Shown: positions 51,472 through 60,580, counted from the stretch's first letter. The stretch is DNA of 64,000 nucleotides from Clostridiales bacterium (GCA_029338615.1 JAQYAS010000066.1:1-64000), one strand, 5' to 3'. Numbers and translations are program-made. The notes: generated by a model not told the origin, from the sequence alone.

Positions 51472-53028
51472 TCACTCTGCATCTCCAAGGTATACCGACA
51501 CATAGTCAAACGATTGAGAATATCCGTCATCACTGGATACAAACATATATGAATCGTTGATCTCGCTCTTATCAACAAGGAAATAGACTTTTAGATCATG
51601 CTTTTCACCATCCTTGTCAAGCACTACCGCCACATCATGCACATCTGCCTTCTGGCCATCGATCTCTACATATGCAGGAGATACAAACGTCATCTTCTGA
51701 CTGTTCTGTGCACTTGCATCGTAACCGGCATAGTAATAATTTGTAGTTTCCGGAGTCTGCAATTCTTTTGATCCGTTTATTTCCCCCCTGTCGAGGTAAA
51801 AATCAAGGACATTCTCAGCGTTGTCAGCGCCCTCTGCCTCTACACCCTCATATGTCATATCCACAACTACCATGCGTAGGCTGCTATCGTTGCAGTCATC
51901 CCAAGTCGAGAACGTATCATCCGTGGTCTCCTTAAGTCTCCTGCATCTAACTGTCTTAAACTTACCATTTTTATCAACAAATCTACTGTCAATGTCGCCA
52001 AACCAATAGGTTATGTCGCTCTCAGGTATTTTGCATGTATTGTCATATACCTTTATACCGTTGACTGTCATCTCATATCCTGCTTTGACAAACTTCTCAT
52101 TCACATTTACGATTGTGAATCTATCCTTAGTCTCATCTACAAAGCTCTCTCTATCATTCTCCGCATCTGCATCATCCTGTACATCATCTTCAACCAAAGT
52201 CCATTTTGCAGGGTCATCTCCTATTTCCTCATTGATCGACATTCCTGCTATCACTTTGCTAAGATCTGCTTCAGTTATCGACCGTCCTACATACATAGTT
52301 ACGATCACCGAGTGTTCTTTGACAGGAATATACGCCAGCCTGTTGAAGGAGTAGTCCACACCGCCCCTCTCAAAAAGCTGATACTCATAGTCACCTGCTT
52401 TTAATGTCTGAGCCTTCCCAACATCCCGGTTCACCACATCATACGATTTGCCATCCCACTCTGATGCTGCAACAGATATACCCATATCAAGTTCTCCATC
52501 TGTCACATCATATTTGTTCTCCTCCACCTGAACCATTCCAGCAGGCAGATAGCTGAATTTTATCTCCACATATCTCCTGTCAGGATCAACAGAATATGTA
52601 AGTCCGTCACTTCCCACCTTTGAGTATACTTTTTCAGAATAACATTCATCTGGGATATTTCTCTTCTCTATATCTGACATATCTGCCGTATCTGCCGCTG
52701 TAGCATTTTCCCCTGACATGCCTTCCTGTGAATACCCTTTCTCATTCATCTGAATCGTTACTGTAGCCGTATGTCCGTCCCGACTGACTGTGAATCTATA
52801 TACCGTAACGGCTGCATGGATCGACACCGGCAGCAGTACCACCGCACATATTAAAATTACTGCCACCTTGGTAAATTGTCCAAACCCTCCATAATATTTC
52901 TTTTTACTTGTCTGATCCCCAGACTTCTCAACCTCCTTTATTCCATCCAGTATCCTCTCTTTTCTTGCCTTGTATTCCGCAGAAAATTTATGCACATCCT
53001 CTTTGTCATGTATATTATTATTCTCCAT
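51472..53028 (-). CDS. Probable membrane anti-sigma factor
   Basis: A 518-aa single-pass protein: a basic cytoplasmic N-terminus of about 52 residues (FSAEYKARKERILDGIKEVE), one helix (about 54-74, TKVAVILICAVVLLPVSIHA) and a large extracellular region. Residues about 200-280 resemble DUF4367-like domains (GDYEYQLFERGGVDYSFNRL). Near the middle an acidic linker (DDVQDDADAENDRES) separates a second domain of unknown type. It overlaps the ECF sigma gene by 11 bp, the classical arrangement for a sigma/anti-sigma pair, with the cytoplasmic part expected to hold the sigma. It lacks the HxxxCxxC zinc motif of ZAS anti-sigmas, so the assignment rests on topology and position. Confidence 0.78.
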   Translation of the reverse strand: MENNNIHDKEDVHKFSAEYKARKERILDGIKEVEKSGDQTSKKKYYGGFGQFTKVAVILICAVVLLPVSIHAAVTVYRFTVSRDGHTATVTIQMNEKGYSQEGMSGENATAADTADMSDIEKRNIPDECYSEKVYSKVGSDGLTYSVDPDRRYVEIKFSYLPAGMVQVEENKYDVTDGELDMGISVAASEWDGKSYDVVNRDVGKAQTLKAGDYEYQLFERGGVDYSFNRLAYIPVKEHSVIVTMYVGRSITEADLSKVIAGMSINEEIGDDPAKWTLVEDDVQDDADAENDRESFVDETKDRFTIVNVNEKFVKAGYEMTVNGIKVYDNTCKIPESDITYWFGDIDSRFVDKNGKFKTVRCRRLKETTDDTFSTWDDCNDSSLRMVVVDMTYEGVEAEGADNAENVLDFYLDRGEINGSKELQTPETTNYYYAGYDASAQNSQKMTFVSPAYVEIDGQKADVHDVAVVLDKDGEKHDLKVYFLVDKSEINDSYMFVSSDDGYSQSFDYVSVYLGDAE

Positions 53029-53590
53029 ACAGCATCATCTCCTTTACAATCAATTTATGAGCCCTCTTGATCGCTCTCTCGTATTTCTTCCTCACAGTAC
53101 TCTCCGACATATTCATGACAGCCGCCGTCTCTCTCACGCTGAGCTGCCGCGCTGCCCTAAGCCTCAGCACAAGAGCGTCATCATCTGAAAGTTTGTCCAG
53201 AACAGAGTCTAATATCTCCCTGTCCTCCACATCCTCCGTCATTTCCCGATGACCAGCAGTACCTCCGCCCTGCCAGATCATATTCTCAAATGCATCTTCG
53301 GATAAAGCATCTCCCGGAAATGTACACACAGTCTCCGCATTCCTTTTATTCTTTCTGTACATATCTATAGAAATGTTTTTTGCGATCCTAGTTATATATG
53401 CCGTTCTCTTATCATCAGCCATCCTTCGCACAACATCCCTGTGTCTGATTATTTTCAAAAAGGTCTCCTGGACTGCCTCCTCTGCCTGCCATGCATCTCC
53501 AAGTATGGCATTTGCCAGTCGGAATATCTTCTGCTCATACATGTCGTAATATTCTTCTATAATCTCACTGTCTTTTCTATCTTTATGCAT
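53018..53590 (-). CDS. ECF-type RNA polymerase sigma factor
   Basis: A 190-aa group IV sigma. Region 2 shows YDMYEQKIFRLANAILGDAW and AEEAVQETFLKIIRHRDVVR, then AYITRIAKNISIDMYRKNKR (2.4). After an acidic-Gly linker, region 4 shows SDDDALVLRLRAARQLSVRE and TAAVMNMSESTVRKKYERAI. The start at 53590 follows AGGAAG by 3-4 nt; an N-terminal extension to 53659 has no ribosome site. The gene overlaps the anti-sigma. A possible promoter TTGTGG-16-TATAGT lies at 53675-53702, next to a 10-bp palindrome TGAACGTTCA. Target genes beyond the local lipoprotein are not visible. Confidence 0.93.
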   Translation of the reverse strand: MHKDRKDSEIIEEYYDMYEQKIFRLANAILGDAWQAEEAVQETFLKIIRHRDVVRRMADDKRTAYITRIAKNISIDMYRKNKRNAETVCTFPGDALSEDAFENMIWQGGGTAGHREMTEDVEDREILDSVLDKLSDDDALVLRLRAARQLSVRETAAVMNMSESTVRKKYERAIKRAHKLIVKEMMLYGE

Positions 53591-53763
53591 AATCTTCCTG
53601 TTCCTTTTTCGTGTGTGTCCACATCCCCACAATACATTATCATAAGTCCATCTTTGCATGTCATTTGAACGTTCACTATATATAACGGATAGCTTACCAC
53701 AAATGTGACATATATTTTTATTTTTATATCACCTTACACGCCCAGCCCCAGCAAAATTAATAT

Positions 53764-53819
53764 AAAAAAGACAGATACCTGTCACCATACATTACCGGTA
53801 ACTGATATCCGTCCTTTTT
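53764..53819 (-). terminator. Terminator after the PrsA-like gene
   Basis: AAAAAGGACGGATATC and its imperfect partner GGTATCTGTCTTTTTT on the minus strand, about 24-nt loop, with a T-run at the end. It lies 37 nt past the PrsA-like stop. Confidence 0.75.
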
Positions 53820-53855
53820 CATCATTTTACATCTTTTATTATATTATGTCTGTAT

Positions 53856-54956
53856 TTACTTCATAAGCCCCTGATCGTTCAGATCCGTAGCCATATCAAG
53901 AAAACTAAAATTCTTCCATGTATCATCCTTGTAGACGATGCCACCCTTGTCATCACAACTGTCTATCCACTGCTGTTTTGTCTTTTCAAGCTCTGTGTCG
54001 ACCTGCGCCTCTGCAGACTGATAAGCAAAACTGTCAAGCAGATCACTGTCATGGTCTGAGAGTACAGCTATGGCATAATATGCTGTCTCCGCCTCATACA
54101 CCTCTGTACACTGCCCGGCAGCAAGCTTATCCATCACTTCATTCATATCATCTGCATAACCGCCGACATAACTCTGTTTCTCCTCAGAATAGGCATCGAC
54201 TCCATACTTCTTGGCTGTCTCCTCGGCATCTGCCCCTGCATTTATTTCCTTTACAGCAGCCTCAGCCTTGGACTTCATATCCGCAAGCTCTTTGTCATCA
54301 AGCTTTACATAATTGCCATTATCATCCGTCATCGGATTGCCATCGTCGTCAGCCTTTACCTTCGGGAATGTAATATAATATATCTTCTGGAAATTATAAT
54401 CCTTATACTGTTCCTTCAGATCCGCTGTGAGTTTCTTTCCGAGTTCATTACGAGTATTCGTCTCAATCTTGTTCATTATGGAAGTATCATTGAACACGGA
54501 ATCTATGAGTTCATCACTTATTCCATACTTCTCCCTCACTGACTTTGGTACGTAAGTTGTAAAGTTCTTTATGAGACTGTCTCTGGTGTTTTCATCATCT
54601 TCAGTGAATTCCATTCCGGTATCCTTAGCCGCATCCCCTGCCATCTTGGTCTCCACTATATTGTCGATAACCACCTGTTTGTATTTATCCTCATCCTTCT
54701 GGATTTCCTCATACTGAACAGTTCCAGATAAGATCTCAAGTATACTGTAAAGCATCAGTTCATCTTTGCCTATCTCGTACTCTCCGACGGTCATAACCGC
54801 TCCACTGCTCTCTCCCTTTGTATCTGACTGTGTTGCTATGCTGCTCGTCTTTTCTGATTTGTTGCCGGTGTTGCTGCTGGATGAATTACATCCGGCAAGC
54901 ACAGACAGCCCAAGAGCCGCTACACATAAGGAACTTATCAATCTTGTTTTCTTCAT
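53856..54956 (-). CDS. PrsA/SurA-like peptidyl-prolyl isomerase lipoprotein
   Basis: A 366-aa exported foldase-type lipoprotein. Signal peptide RLISSLCVAALGLSVLAGC (lipobox Cys23), a Ser/Asn/Thr-rich spacer, a SurA-N-like helical region (about 60-190) with DNIVETKMAGDAAKDTGMEF, and a C-terminal region with weak parvulin character (ITFPKVKADDDGNPMTDDNG; KAEAAVKEINAGADAEETAK, YGVDAYSEEKQSYVGGYADD). An active-site Cys or His pattern of full PPIases is not clear, so it may be a chaperone only. The start at 54956 is the usual MKKT; earlier codons lack a site. It is the last gene after the sugar ABC importer and DUF624 gene. Confidence 0.85.
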   Translation of the reverse strand: MKKTRLISSLCVAALGLSVLAGCNSSSSNTGNKSEKTSSIATQSDTKGESSGAVMTVGEYEIGKDELMLYSILEILSGTVQYEEIQKDEDKYKQVVIDNIVETKMAGDAAKDTGMEFTEDDENTRDSLIKNFTTYVPKSVREKYGISDELIDSVFNDTSIMNKIETNTRNELGKKLTADLKEQYKDYNFQKIYYITFPKVKADDDGNPMTDDNGNYVKLDDKELADMKSKAEAAVKEINAGADAEETAKKYGVDAYSEEKQSYVGGYADDMNEVMDKLAAGQCTEVYEAETAYYAIAVLSDHDSDLLDSFAYQSAEAQVDTELEKTKQQWIDSCDDKGGIVYKDDTWKNFSFLDMATDLNDQGLMK

Positions 54957-55082
54957 AAATATTGTCATCCTTTTATATATTGTAAATGGAAAACGTATAT
55001 CACCACAATCGTCCCCACAGACCATGGCTCTATACTTATCACTTATTTTCACCCTTATTCACTATCTCTCTAAAAAGTATAC

Positions 55083-55832
55083 CTACTCTGTTCTCTCTTC
55101 ATCGTCCGATGAATTGATCTTCGAGGTATCTATCAGATGTCTGGATATTTTTCTGTCATCAGTATCCTCTGCTTCATCATCCTCTTTCACATCTGCGTCA
55201 CTCTCATCTTTATTCTCAATTTTGTCGTACAGCTTATTGACAACCATAGAACTCGCATATGCAAGGACTCCTATAAATATCAAAAGCCACAGTACCCATG
55301 AGTAATAAAGTATCTTATTGTTTGACGCATAGAGCGCTACAGGAAGCACCCATATGAAAAACAGATAAAACCATGATCCTATATTGGCTACACTGATCAA
55401 AAATGAATTCTTTATATAATTACCTGTGGTATTCTCATATCTGGCCACCATCGGAAAAAGCATCGGAAGCGTAAAGCTCAGGAACACAGCCTCAAGTGCC
55501 ATAAGTCCCAACATCAGCGCATATCCCAGCCCTGTCATGGAGTATGACAACACATATTCCACATACATTGCAGCCAAAATTGCCATTATTACAAGCCACA
55601 CCTTTGTAGCCGGCTTAAAATTCTTCTTAAATGCAGACCAGTAACTCTTCCACACCGGTCCCTCCTGGTCTTTTACAAGCTTTGTTGTAAAAGAATACAT
55701 TGCGGTAGTTGCCGCGCCTATGGTAAAAATGGGAATACTTGTGATTATAAACAAAATATTGATTATAAATAAGTCTCCGAATTTCTCCAGCTTCTGAAAT
55801 ATATTTGTTTTGATATTTCCATTCTGTGCCAT
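55083..55832 (-). CDS. DUF624 family membrane protein (YesL-like)
   Basis: A 249-aa protein with five helices. The N-terminus EKFGDLFIINILFIITSIPI and TIGAATTAMYSFTTKLVKDQ, then SYWSAFKKNFKPATKVWLVI, are the DUF624 signature; the C-terminal 45 residues are acidic and cytoplasmic. YesL-type proteins nearly always sit with sugar ABC transporters, as here, and their role is unknown. GAGGAG is 5 nt before the ATG. A terminator-like hairpin lies between it and the upstream permease gene. Confidence 0.92.
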   Translation of the reverse strand: MAQNGNIKTNIFQKLEKFGDLFIINILFIITSIPIFTIGAATTAMYSFTTKLVKDQEGPVWKSYWSAFKKNFKPATKVWLVIMAILAAMYVEYVLSYSMTGLGYALMLGLMALEAVFLSFTLPMLFPMVARYENTTGNYIKNSFLISVANIGSWFYLFFIWVLPVALYASNNKILYYSWVLWLLIFIGVLAYASSMVVNKLYDKIENKDESDADVKEDDEAEDTDDRKISRHLIDTSKINSSDDEERTE

Positions 55833-55850
55833 ATGTTCTCCTCAAAAATA

Positions 55851-55880
55851 CAAGGCACACAATTGCTTGTGTACCTTGTG
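55851..55880 (-). terminator. Attenuator-like hairpin between permease and DUF624 genes
   Basis: On the minus strand ACAAGGTACACAA pairs with TTGTGTGCCTTGT (13 bp, one mismatch, 4-nt loop), then ATTTTTG runs into the DUF624 ribosome site. It should end part of the transcripts. Confidence 0.75.
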
Positions 55881-55905
55881 TGATAAATATTGTATATTGT
55901 TGCAA

Positions 55906-56760
55906 TTAACCCTTTACAGCTCCACTTGTCATACCAGCAACGATATTCTTTGCCAGACACAAGTAAACTATGATAACTGGGAGGATTGAACATGCGATGA
56001 ACATGTAAACCTGACCCATATCAAACTTAAGGAAGTCAGCTCCACGAAGAAGTGCTATCAGGATAGGCAGTGTCTTCTTGTTGTCTTTCTTAAGAATAAG
56101 AGCTGGTGTGAAGTAGTTATTCCAGCTTGAAACGAATGAGAAGATTGCCTGTACTGCGATAGATGGCTTCATAAGTGGAAGCGCTATCTGGTTAAAGATA
56201 CGGAACTCTCCTGCACCGTCTATACGTGATGACTCAAGCAACTCCTTCGGAAGTGCTGCATCCATTGACTGCTTCATGTAGAAGAATACTACAGGAGAAG
56301 CAATTGCAGGAATGATCAGCGGAATGAAGCTGTTCATAAGTCCCATCTTGTCAACCAACTGAACGAAACCTAATGCAGTTACCTGTGTAGGGATCATCAT
56401 GATTGCAAGAATGAATGTGAATATTGCCTTCTTCAACTTGAAGTCGTATGCATATATTGCAAACGCTGTTACTGTTGAGCAATATGTACATAAGAATGCT
56501 GTACATGCTGCTACTATAAAACTGTTAAGCAAACCTGTAAATATAGGCTGTGTTCCATGAATAATGTTCTTAAAGTTCCTTGCAGCATACTTACTTGGGA
56601 TCATTGTGAATCCTCGGTTAAGTTCGGCATTTGATCTTGTTGCATTTATAAAAAGTACATAAAACCAGAACAAGCATAAGATGGTGATAAGTACGAATAC
56701 TATATAAGCAATTATTCGTCTTGTCTTGACTGGCAAACCTTTTTCTTTCTTTCCGTCCAT
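55906..56760 (-). CDS. Sugar ABC transporter permease, MalG/CUT1 type
   Basis: A 284-aa inner-membrane subunit with six helices. The EAA loop reads ELLESSRIDGAGEFRIFNQIALPLMKP (EAA-G core EX8GAG at about 173-190), the contact site for an ATPase that is not encoded here (shared MsmK-type ATPase expected). IPSKYAARNFKNIIHGTQPI marks the CUT1 periplasmic loop. I start at 56760 because GGGGG lies 6-7 nt upstream; an ATG six nt earlier is too close to it. It is 8-14 nt after the MalF-like gene. Confidence 0.95.
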   Translation of the reverse strand: MDGKKEKGLPVKTRRIIAYIVFVLITILCLFWFYVLFINATRSNAELNRGFTMIPSKYAARNFKNIIHGTQPIFTGLLNSFIVAACTAFLCTYCSTVTAFAIYAYDFKLKKAIFTFILAIMMIPTQVTALGFVQLVDKMGLMNSFIPLIIPAIASPVVFFYMKQSMDAALPKELLESSRIDGAGEFRIFNQIALPLMKPSIAVQAIFSFVSSWNNYFTPALILKKDNKKTLPILIALLRGADFLKFDMGQVYMFIACSILPVIIVYLCLAKNIVAGMTSGAVKG

Positions 56761-56774
56761 ATTCATCCCCCTTT

Positions 56775-57689
56775 CTACTTCTCGGTCTGCTTATTCATTT
56801 TGAATACAATCATACTCAAGATACCAGTTATAACGAACATGAATACGGAAAGGGCACCACCCATACCATAATTCTTACTGAACAAGTGCTTGTTCAGGGC
56901 CATGATAAGTGTCATGGTTGTATTCTTTGGTCCACCAGAACCATTTGTCAGAATCTGTGGAACATCGAACATCTGGAGACCACCTATAAGAGATGTGATC
57001 ATAACATATACTAAGATAGGTCTAAGTATAGGTAATGTAATCTTGAAGAATACCTGATTAGATGTTGCTCCATCCACCTCAGCAGCCTCATAAAGTGAAG
57101 TATCAATTCCCAGCATACCTGCCAGAAGAAGAATTGTTGTATTACCAAACCACATCAAGAAGTTCATGAATGCAACAAGAGTTCTTGCAGATCCGGTATG
57201 TCCAAGGAAATCATATGGACTTCCCTCTGCTACCACGCCCATACTCTGAAGCATTCCATTGATAGGGCCTACCTTTGAGAACAGTGCGAAGAATAACATT
57301 GCAAAAGCTGATGCCATGATCAGGTTTGGCAGATAAATAACTGTCTGGAAAAACGCCTTACCCTTAAGCTTCAGACTTGGGTTAGCAAACCATGAAGCAA
57401 GGAGAAGTGATATAAGAATCTGTGGGACGAATCCCATGATCCACATGATCATTGTATTTCCAAAATATGTCCAAATACTTCCGTTCTTGAACATATTAAC
57501 ATAGTTGTCCAATCCCACCGGTTCAGGGCCAATCTCCATAATTCCATCAAAGAAGTGCTTAAAGAAACTGTTATAAATAGTTGAGCACAGTGGAATTAAC
57601 TGGAAAATTATGAAAACAACCGCAAACGGAATCAAGAAAAAGTATCCCCAACGGTTATAGCGTACTATGTTGCCTTTTTTACTTTTCAT
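56775..57689 (-). CDS. Sugar ABC transporter permease, MalF/CUT1 type
   Basis: A 304-aa subunit with six helices. Its N-terminal RWGYFFLIPFAVVFIIFQLI is the usual TM1; the EAA loop EAAEVDGATSNQVFFKITLPI docks the shared ATPase. GGGAGG lies 7 nt before the ATG. A strong terminator-like hairpin separates it from the upstream binding-protein gene, so permeases should be made at lower levels than the binding protein. No ATPase gene is present in the unit. Confidence 0.95.
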   Translation of the reverse strand: MKSKKGNIVRYNRWGYFFLIPFAVVFIIFQLIPLCSTIYNSFFKHFFDGIMEIGPEPVGLDNYVNMFKNGSIWTYFGNTMIMWIMGFVPQILISLLLASWFANPSLKLKGKAFFQTVIYLPNLIMASAFAMLFFALFSKVGPINGMLQSMGVVAEGSPYDFLGHTGSARTLVAFMNFLMWFGNTTILLLAGMLGIDTSLYEAAEVDGATSNQVFFKITLPILRPILVYVMITSLIGGLQMFDVPQILTNGSGGPKNTTMTLIMALNKHLFSKNYGMGGALSVFMFVITGILSMIVFKMNKQTEK

Positions 57690-57723
57690 TCTATAACCTC
57701 CCTAGTAAAGTCTGTATGAACAT

Positions 57724-57760
57724 AAAAAACGTGCCTGTCTGGCACCTGCCAGACAGGCAC
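57724..57760 (-). terminator. Terminator-like hairpin between binding protein and permeases
   Basis: Perfect 13-bp arms GTGCCTGTCTGGC and GCCAGACAGGCAC with a 4-nt loop, then TTTTTT on the minus strand. It is a full intrinsic terminator by rule; partial read-through would give the usual excess of binding protein over permease. Confidence 0.92.
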
Positions 57761-57801
57761 GCGTATAATACTATGCTTGTGTTATACAGACCTAATATTG
57801 A

Positions 57802-59229
57802 TTACTCTACTGTGATTGCTGGGTACTTTGTAGCTACATCCTGCTTGAATGCCTCAACAGCCTCATCATATGTTGCGTACTGACCTGAGAAGTAATCCTT
57901 CATAGCCTTCTGGAATGACTCATTACATCCCTGATCGTAAGCTGAGATGTTAGAAAGGTCGATCTTCTCAACACCTGCGCAGAACATACCGATTGGGTTC
58001 TGTCCGCCAAGTACTGCATCACCATATGATGTATCAGCAGCCATAGCATCCATAGCTGGCTTGTTGTTTACGAAGTCGTTATCAGCCTTAACTATCTCTG
58101 TCATGATATCTGTATCTGTTGTAAGCTTTCTCATGATATCAGCAACAAGTGTTGGGTTATCTGTACCTGTAGCGCCGCAGATCCAAGTACCGCCCCAGAA
58201 GAATCCCTGAGGTCCTGTTGTTGCGCCCCAACCGCCTGCATGTGCGATTGACTTTTCATCATCAGCTGCCATTGAGAAGTCGATCATCCAAGCTGGTCCG
58301 AAGTAAGCAAATACCTTTCCGTCTGGATAGAATCCAGCCTTCCACTCATCGCCCCAAAGGTCGCCAGTTGTTGTCTGACCAGCATCATATGATGCCTTCT
58401 CTGCATCTGCCCAAGCCTTGAACTGTGGATCGATGTTGAGCTTGCCATCCTCAACCCACTTGCTTGATACGTTGTTTGAATATACACGGTATGAATCGTT
58501 AACTGTTGCTGTGAGCTTGTAACCCTTAGCTGCTAACTCTGTACCTGTTGCATAGAATGTATCCCAATCTGATACGTGCTTCTGAACCTCATCAGGATCG
58601 TCTGATCCCCACATATCCTTTGCGATCTCTCTGTTGTAGATAAGAACACCAGGACAGCCCTGCCATGAAACACCCTTAAGTGTTCCGTTTGAATCTGTCA
58701 TAACGTCCTTTGTGTACTGATACTGATTTGCCAGTTCGTCATCAGTGATACCCAGATCTGATACTGGCATTGTGTAATCTGTATCAACATACTTAAGTGC
58801 GTAATCAGCCTCTACGAGGAACATATCGATCTTGTCATCAGCTGATGCATCTGCCTGCTTAAGTAACTGCTGATCCAGGTTATTCTGGTAAGCGTTGTCA
58901 TCTGAAGGAACGATTGTCCAAACAACATCAACATCACCGATCTTACCATGTGTTCCATCAACCTCTTCATATCCTGGATAGTGATCTGTAAGTCTTGACT
59001 TAAACTCCTCATTCCAAGCGTAGATGTTGAGAATCTTGCCCTCATCTGTGCTAACTGTTGCATCTGAAGCATCCTCTGATGATGCATCGTCTGATGATGC
59101 TGCTGCCTCTGTTGTTGCGTCGTCCTTTGCTGCCTCTGTTGTTGCGTCATCCTTTCCACCACATGCTACGAGTGAAAGACCCATTGCACATGCTAATGAC
59201 AGAACTAATGCTTTCTTGAATTTTCTCAC
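57802..59229 (-). CDS. Extracellular solute-binding protein of a sugar ABC transporter
   Basis: A 475-aa lipoprotein. Signal peptide KKALVLSLACAMGLSLVACG with lipobox Cys23, then an Ala/Asp/Thr/Ser spacer containing the duplicated unit DDATTEAA, and a type 1 (MalE-like) binding fold (NIYAWNEEFKSRLTDHYPGY; GWGATTGPQGFFWGGTWICG). Start is GTG at 59229 with AAGGAGGG 7 nt upstream. Family 1 relatives bind oligosaccharides, N-acetylglucosamine oligomers or similar. The leader has a promoter and two palindromes that may be operators. The ligand is unknown. Confidence 0.95.
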   Translation of the reverse strand: MRKFKKALVLSLACAMGLSLVACGGKDDATTEAAKDDATTEAAASSDDASSEDASDATVSTDEGKILNIYAWNEEFKSRLTDHYPGYEEVDGTHGKIGDVDVVWTIVPSDDNAYQNNLDQQLLKQADASADDKIDMFLVEADYALKYVDTDYTMPVSDLGITDDELANQYQYTKDVMTDSNGTLKGVSWQGCPGVLIYNREIAKDMWGSDDPDEVQKHVSDWDTFYATGTELAAKGYKLTATVNDSYRVYSNNVSSKWVEDGKLNIDPQFKAWADAEKASYDAGQTTTGDLWGDEWKAGFYPDGKVFAYFGPAWMIDFSMAADDEKSIAHAGGWGATTGPQGFFWGGTWICGATGTDNPTLVADIMRKLTTDTDIMTEIVKADNDFVNNKPAMDAMAADTSYGDAVLGGQNPIGMFCAGVEKIDLSNISAYDQGCNESFQKAMKDYFSGQYATYDEAVEAFKQDVATKYPAITVE

Positions 59230-59270
59230 AAAAAAACCCTCCTTAAAAAAATATTCTTTTTACTCAAATG

Positions 59271-59331
59271 TGGCAACTTGCCAAATCATTGTCTGACCAG
59301 TTAGGCGACTGATTTTTGACCATTTGTCAAA
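59271..59331. promoter_or_regulatory. Two palindromes in the leader of the sugar importer
   Basis: TGGCAACTTGCCA (59271-59283; 6-bp arms around one base) and TTTGAC-CATTT-GTCAAA (59315-59331). They lie between the predicted start site and the binding-protein gene. Either could bind a LacI/GntR-type repressor; neither fits the catabolite-repression cre consensus. Confidence 0.45.
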
Positions 59332-59427
59332 TTAGCCAACTTTTGAGTATCTCTTTATGAACCGGATAAGCAATATTGCTAACAGTTCATTACCCATTTT
59401 CTATCGCTGTTCCTCAGCGACAATGTT

Positions 59428-59456
59428 ATTATAGGTCATAATAGACAATAATGCAA
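59428..59456 (-). promoter_or_regulatory. Promoter of the sugar ABC importer
   Basis: TTGCAT (59451-59456) and TATAAT (59428-59433) on the minus strand, 17-bp spacer, start near 59421, leader about 190 nt beginning with a small CGCTG/CAGCG hairpin (59405-59419). The 283-nt gap 59230-59512 holds this promoter, the leader and the palindromes. Confidence 0.75.
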
Positions 59457-59512
59457 GTCCTTTTTTCGCTTTTTTATGGTAAATTTGTAACTTTCTCCGT
59501 CAAACAGCCATA

Positions 59513-60580
59513 TCAATTCCTGCCATTCGTATATCCTTGTATCATTTGTGCTATTTTTTGTGGATTATATACAATCAGGCGATCCGGTCCGGATATTTCG
59601 TCCACCGTGACATTGCTGTGTGCTTTCAGACTTTCTCTGTAATTTGTGTTGTAAGTATCTGCAGGGTCAGCATCACTCTGGGACGCAACTTCCTCATACA
59701 TCTCCAAAGCATCTTCATTCTCATGCAAATACGGATCCTCATACGGATTACAATATATCAGATACATCTTTACCGCTTCCGGCCATCCGGCCTCATTAAC
59801 CTTCTTGCCATTTTTCACAAGATTCTTATCCTCATTATACATACCCTGAGTATACAGATTTTTTGCTATCAAAGCATCTCTCCTGTCCATCTGGTCTTTC
59901 GAATACAGGTTATAATCATTATCAGGGAACACACTGTCGGATAATCTCTGCCCTCCTATATTTACCAACTTCAACATGATCTTATTGCTCAATGAGCAAT
60001 AAGCATTATCATCGAGATTCGTATACTGCTCCGGCAGATACATCTGCAGGCCTATGATTGATTCAACCTCATCCGGATATGTATCAGCCCAGTCCAGCGC
60101 CAGCATGCCTCCGCTCTGAATAGCCGCCAATATATATGTCTTTCTATTTGTCACCGCTTTAACCGCACTCCTCGTCTCCTCCAGCATGGATTCTATATCC
60201 TTGGGGGCATCCCAGTCCTCACTGTATCCAACACCGCTCCTGTCCACATATATGATCTCATAATCCGAGAGTTCATCCCAAAGAGGCTCAAGCGCAATCG
60301 AGTCATCCACCGTTTTGTTCGAGTGAATAAACACTATAGCGTGCTTTGCACTCTCATCTCCCCGATGCACCACATGGATCTCATGTCCATTCACCTCAAC
60401 CATCTGTCCCGGAGGTGTAAGATATTTCTCTTCTTCCTTTAATGCATTCTTATGCTTTACATTCGCATACACAAGCACACACGCCATGGCAACAACTACA
60501 GCTGCCAGCACCGCTCCCATAACTTTAAGGATCAGCATGCTGTACCTTCTCTGTTGTTTCTTGATCTTGTCATCTTTCAT
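59513..60580 (-). CDS. Membrane-anchored alpha/beta-hydrolase fold protein with altered active site
   Basis: A 355-aa protein with an N-terminal helix (VMGAVLAAVVVAMACVLVYA) and an extracellular alpha/beta-hydrolase domain. Fold markers are GQMVEVNGHEIHVVHRGDES, the oxyanion strand IVFIHSNKTV and strand 6 YIIYVDRSGVGYSEDWD-like sequence. The nucleophile elbow reads ILAAIQSGGMLALDWA: where homologues have G-x-S-x-G-G, it has A-I-Q-S-G-G, so the Ser appears shifted by one or replaced by Gln. The late strand ends EISGPDRLIVYNP without the usual His. It may be a binding pseudo-enzyme or use other residues. Start at 60580 has AGGAAG 9 nt upstream; M at 60601 is possible. Confidence 0.8.
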   Translation of the reverse strand: MKDDKIKKQQRRYSMLILKVMGAVLAAVVVAMACVLVYANVKHKNALKEEEKYLTPPGQMVEVNGHEIHVVHRGDESAKHAIVFIHSNKTVDDSIALEPLWDELSDYEIIYVDRSGVGYSEDWDAPKDIESMLEETRSAVKAVTNRKTYILAAIQSGGMLALDWADTYPDEVESIIGLQMYLPEQYTNLDDNAYCSLSNKIMLKLVNIGGQRLSDSVFPDNDYNLYSKDQMDRRDALIAKNLYTQGMYNEDKNLVKNGKKVNEAGWPEAVKMYLIYCNPYEDPYLHENEDALEMYEEVASQSDADPADTYNTNYRESLKAHSNVTVDEISGPDRLIVYNPQKIAQMIQGYTNGRN

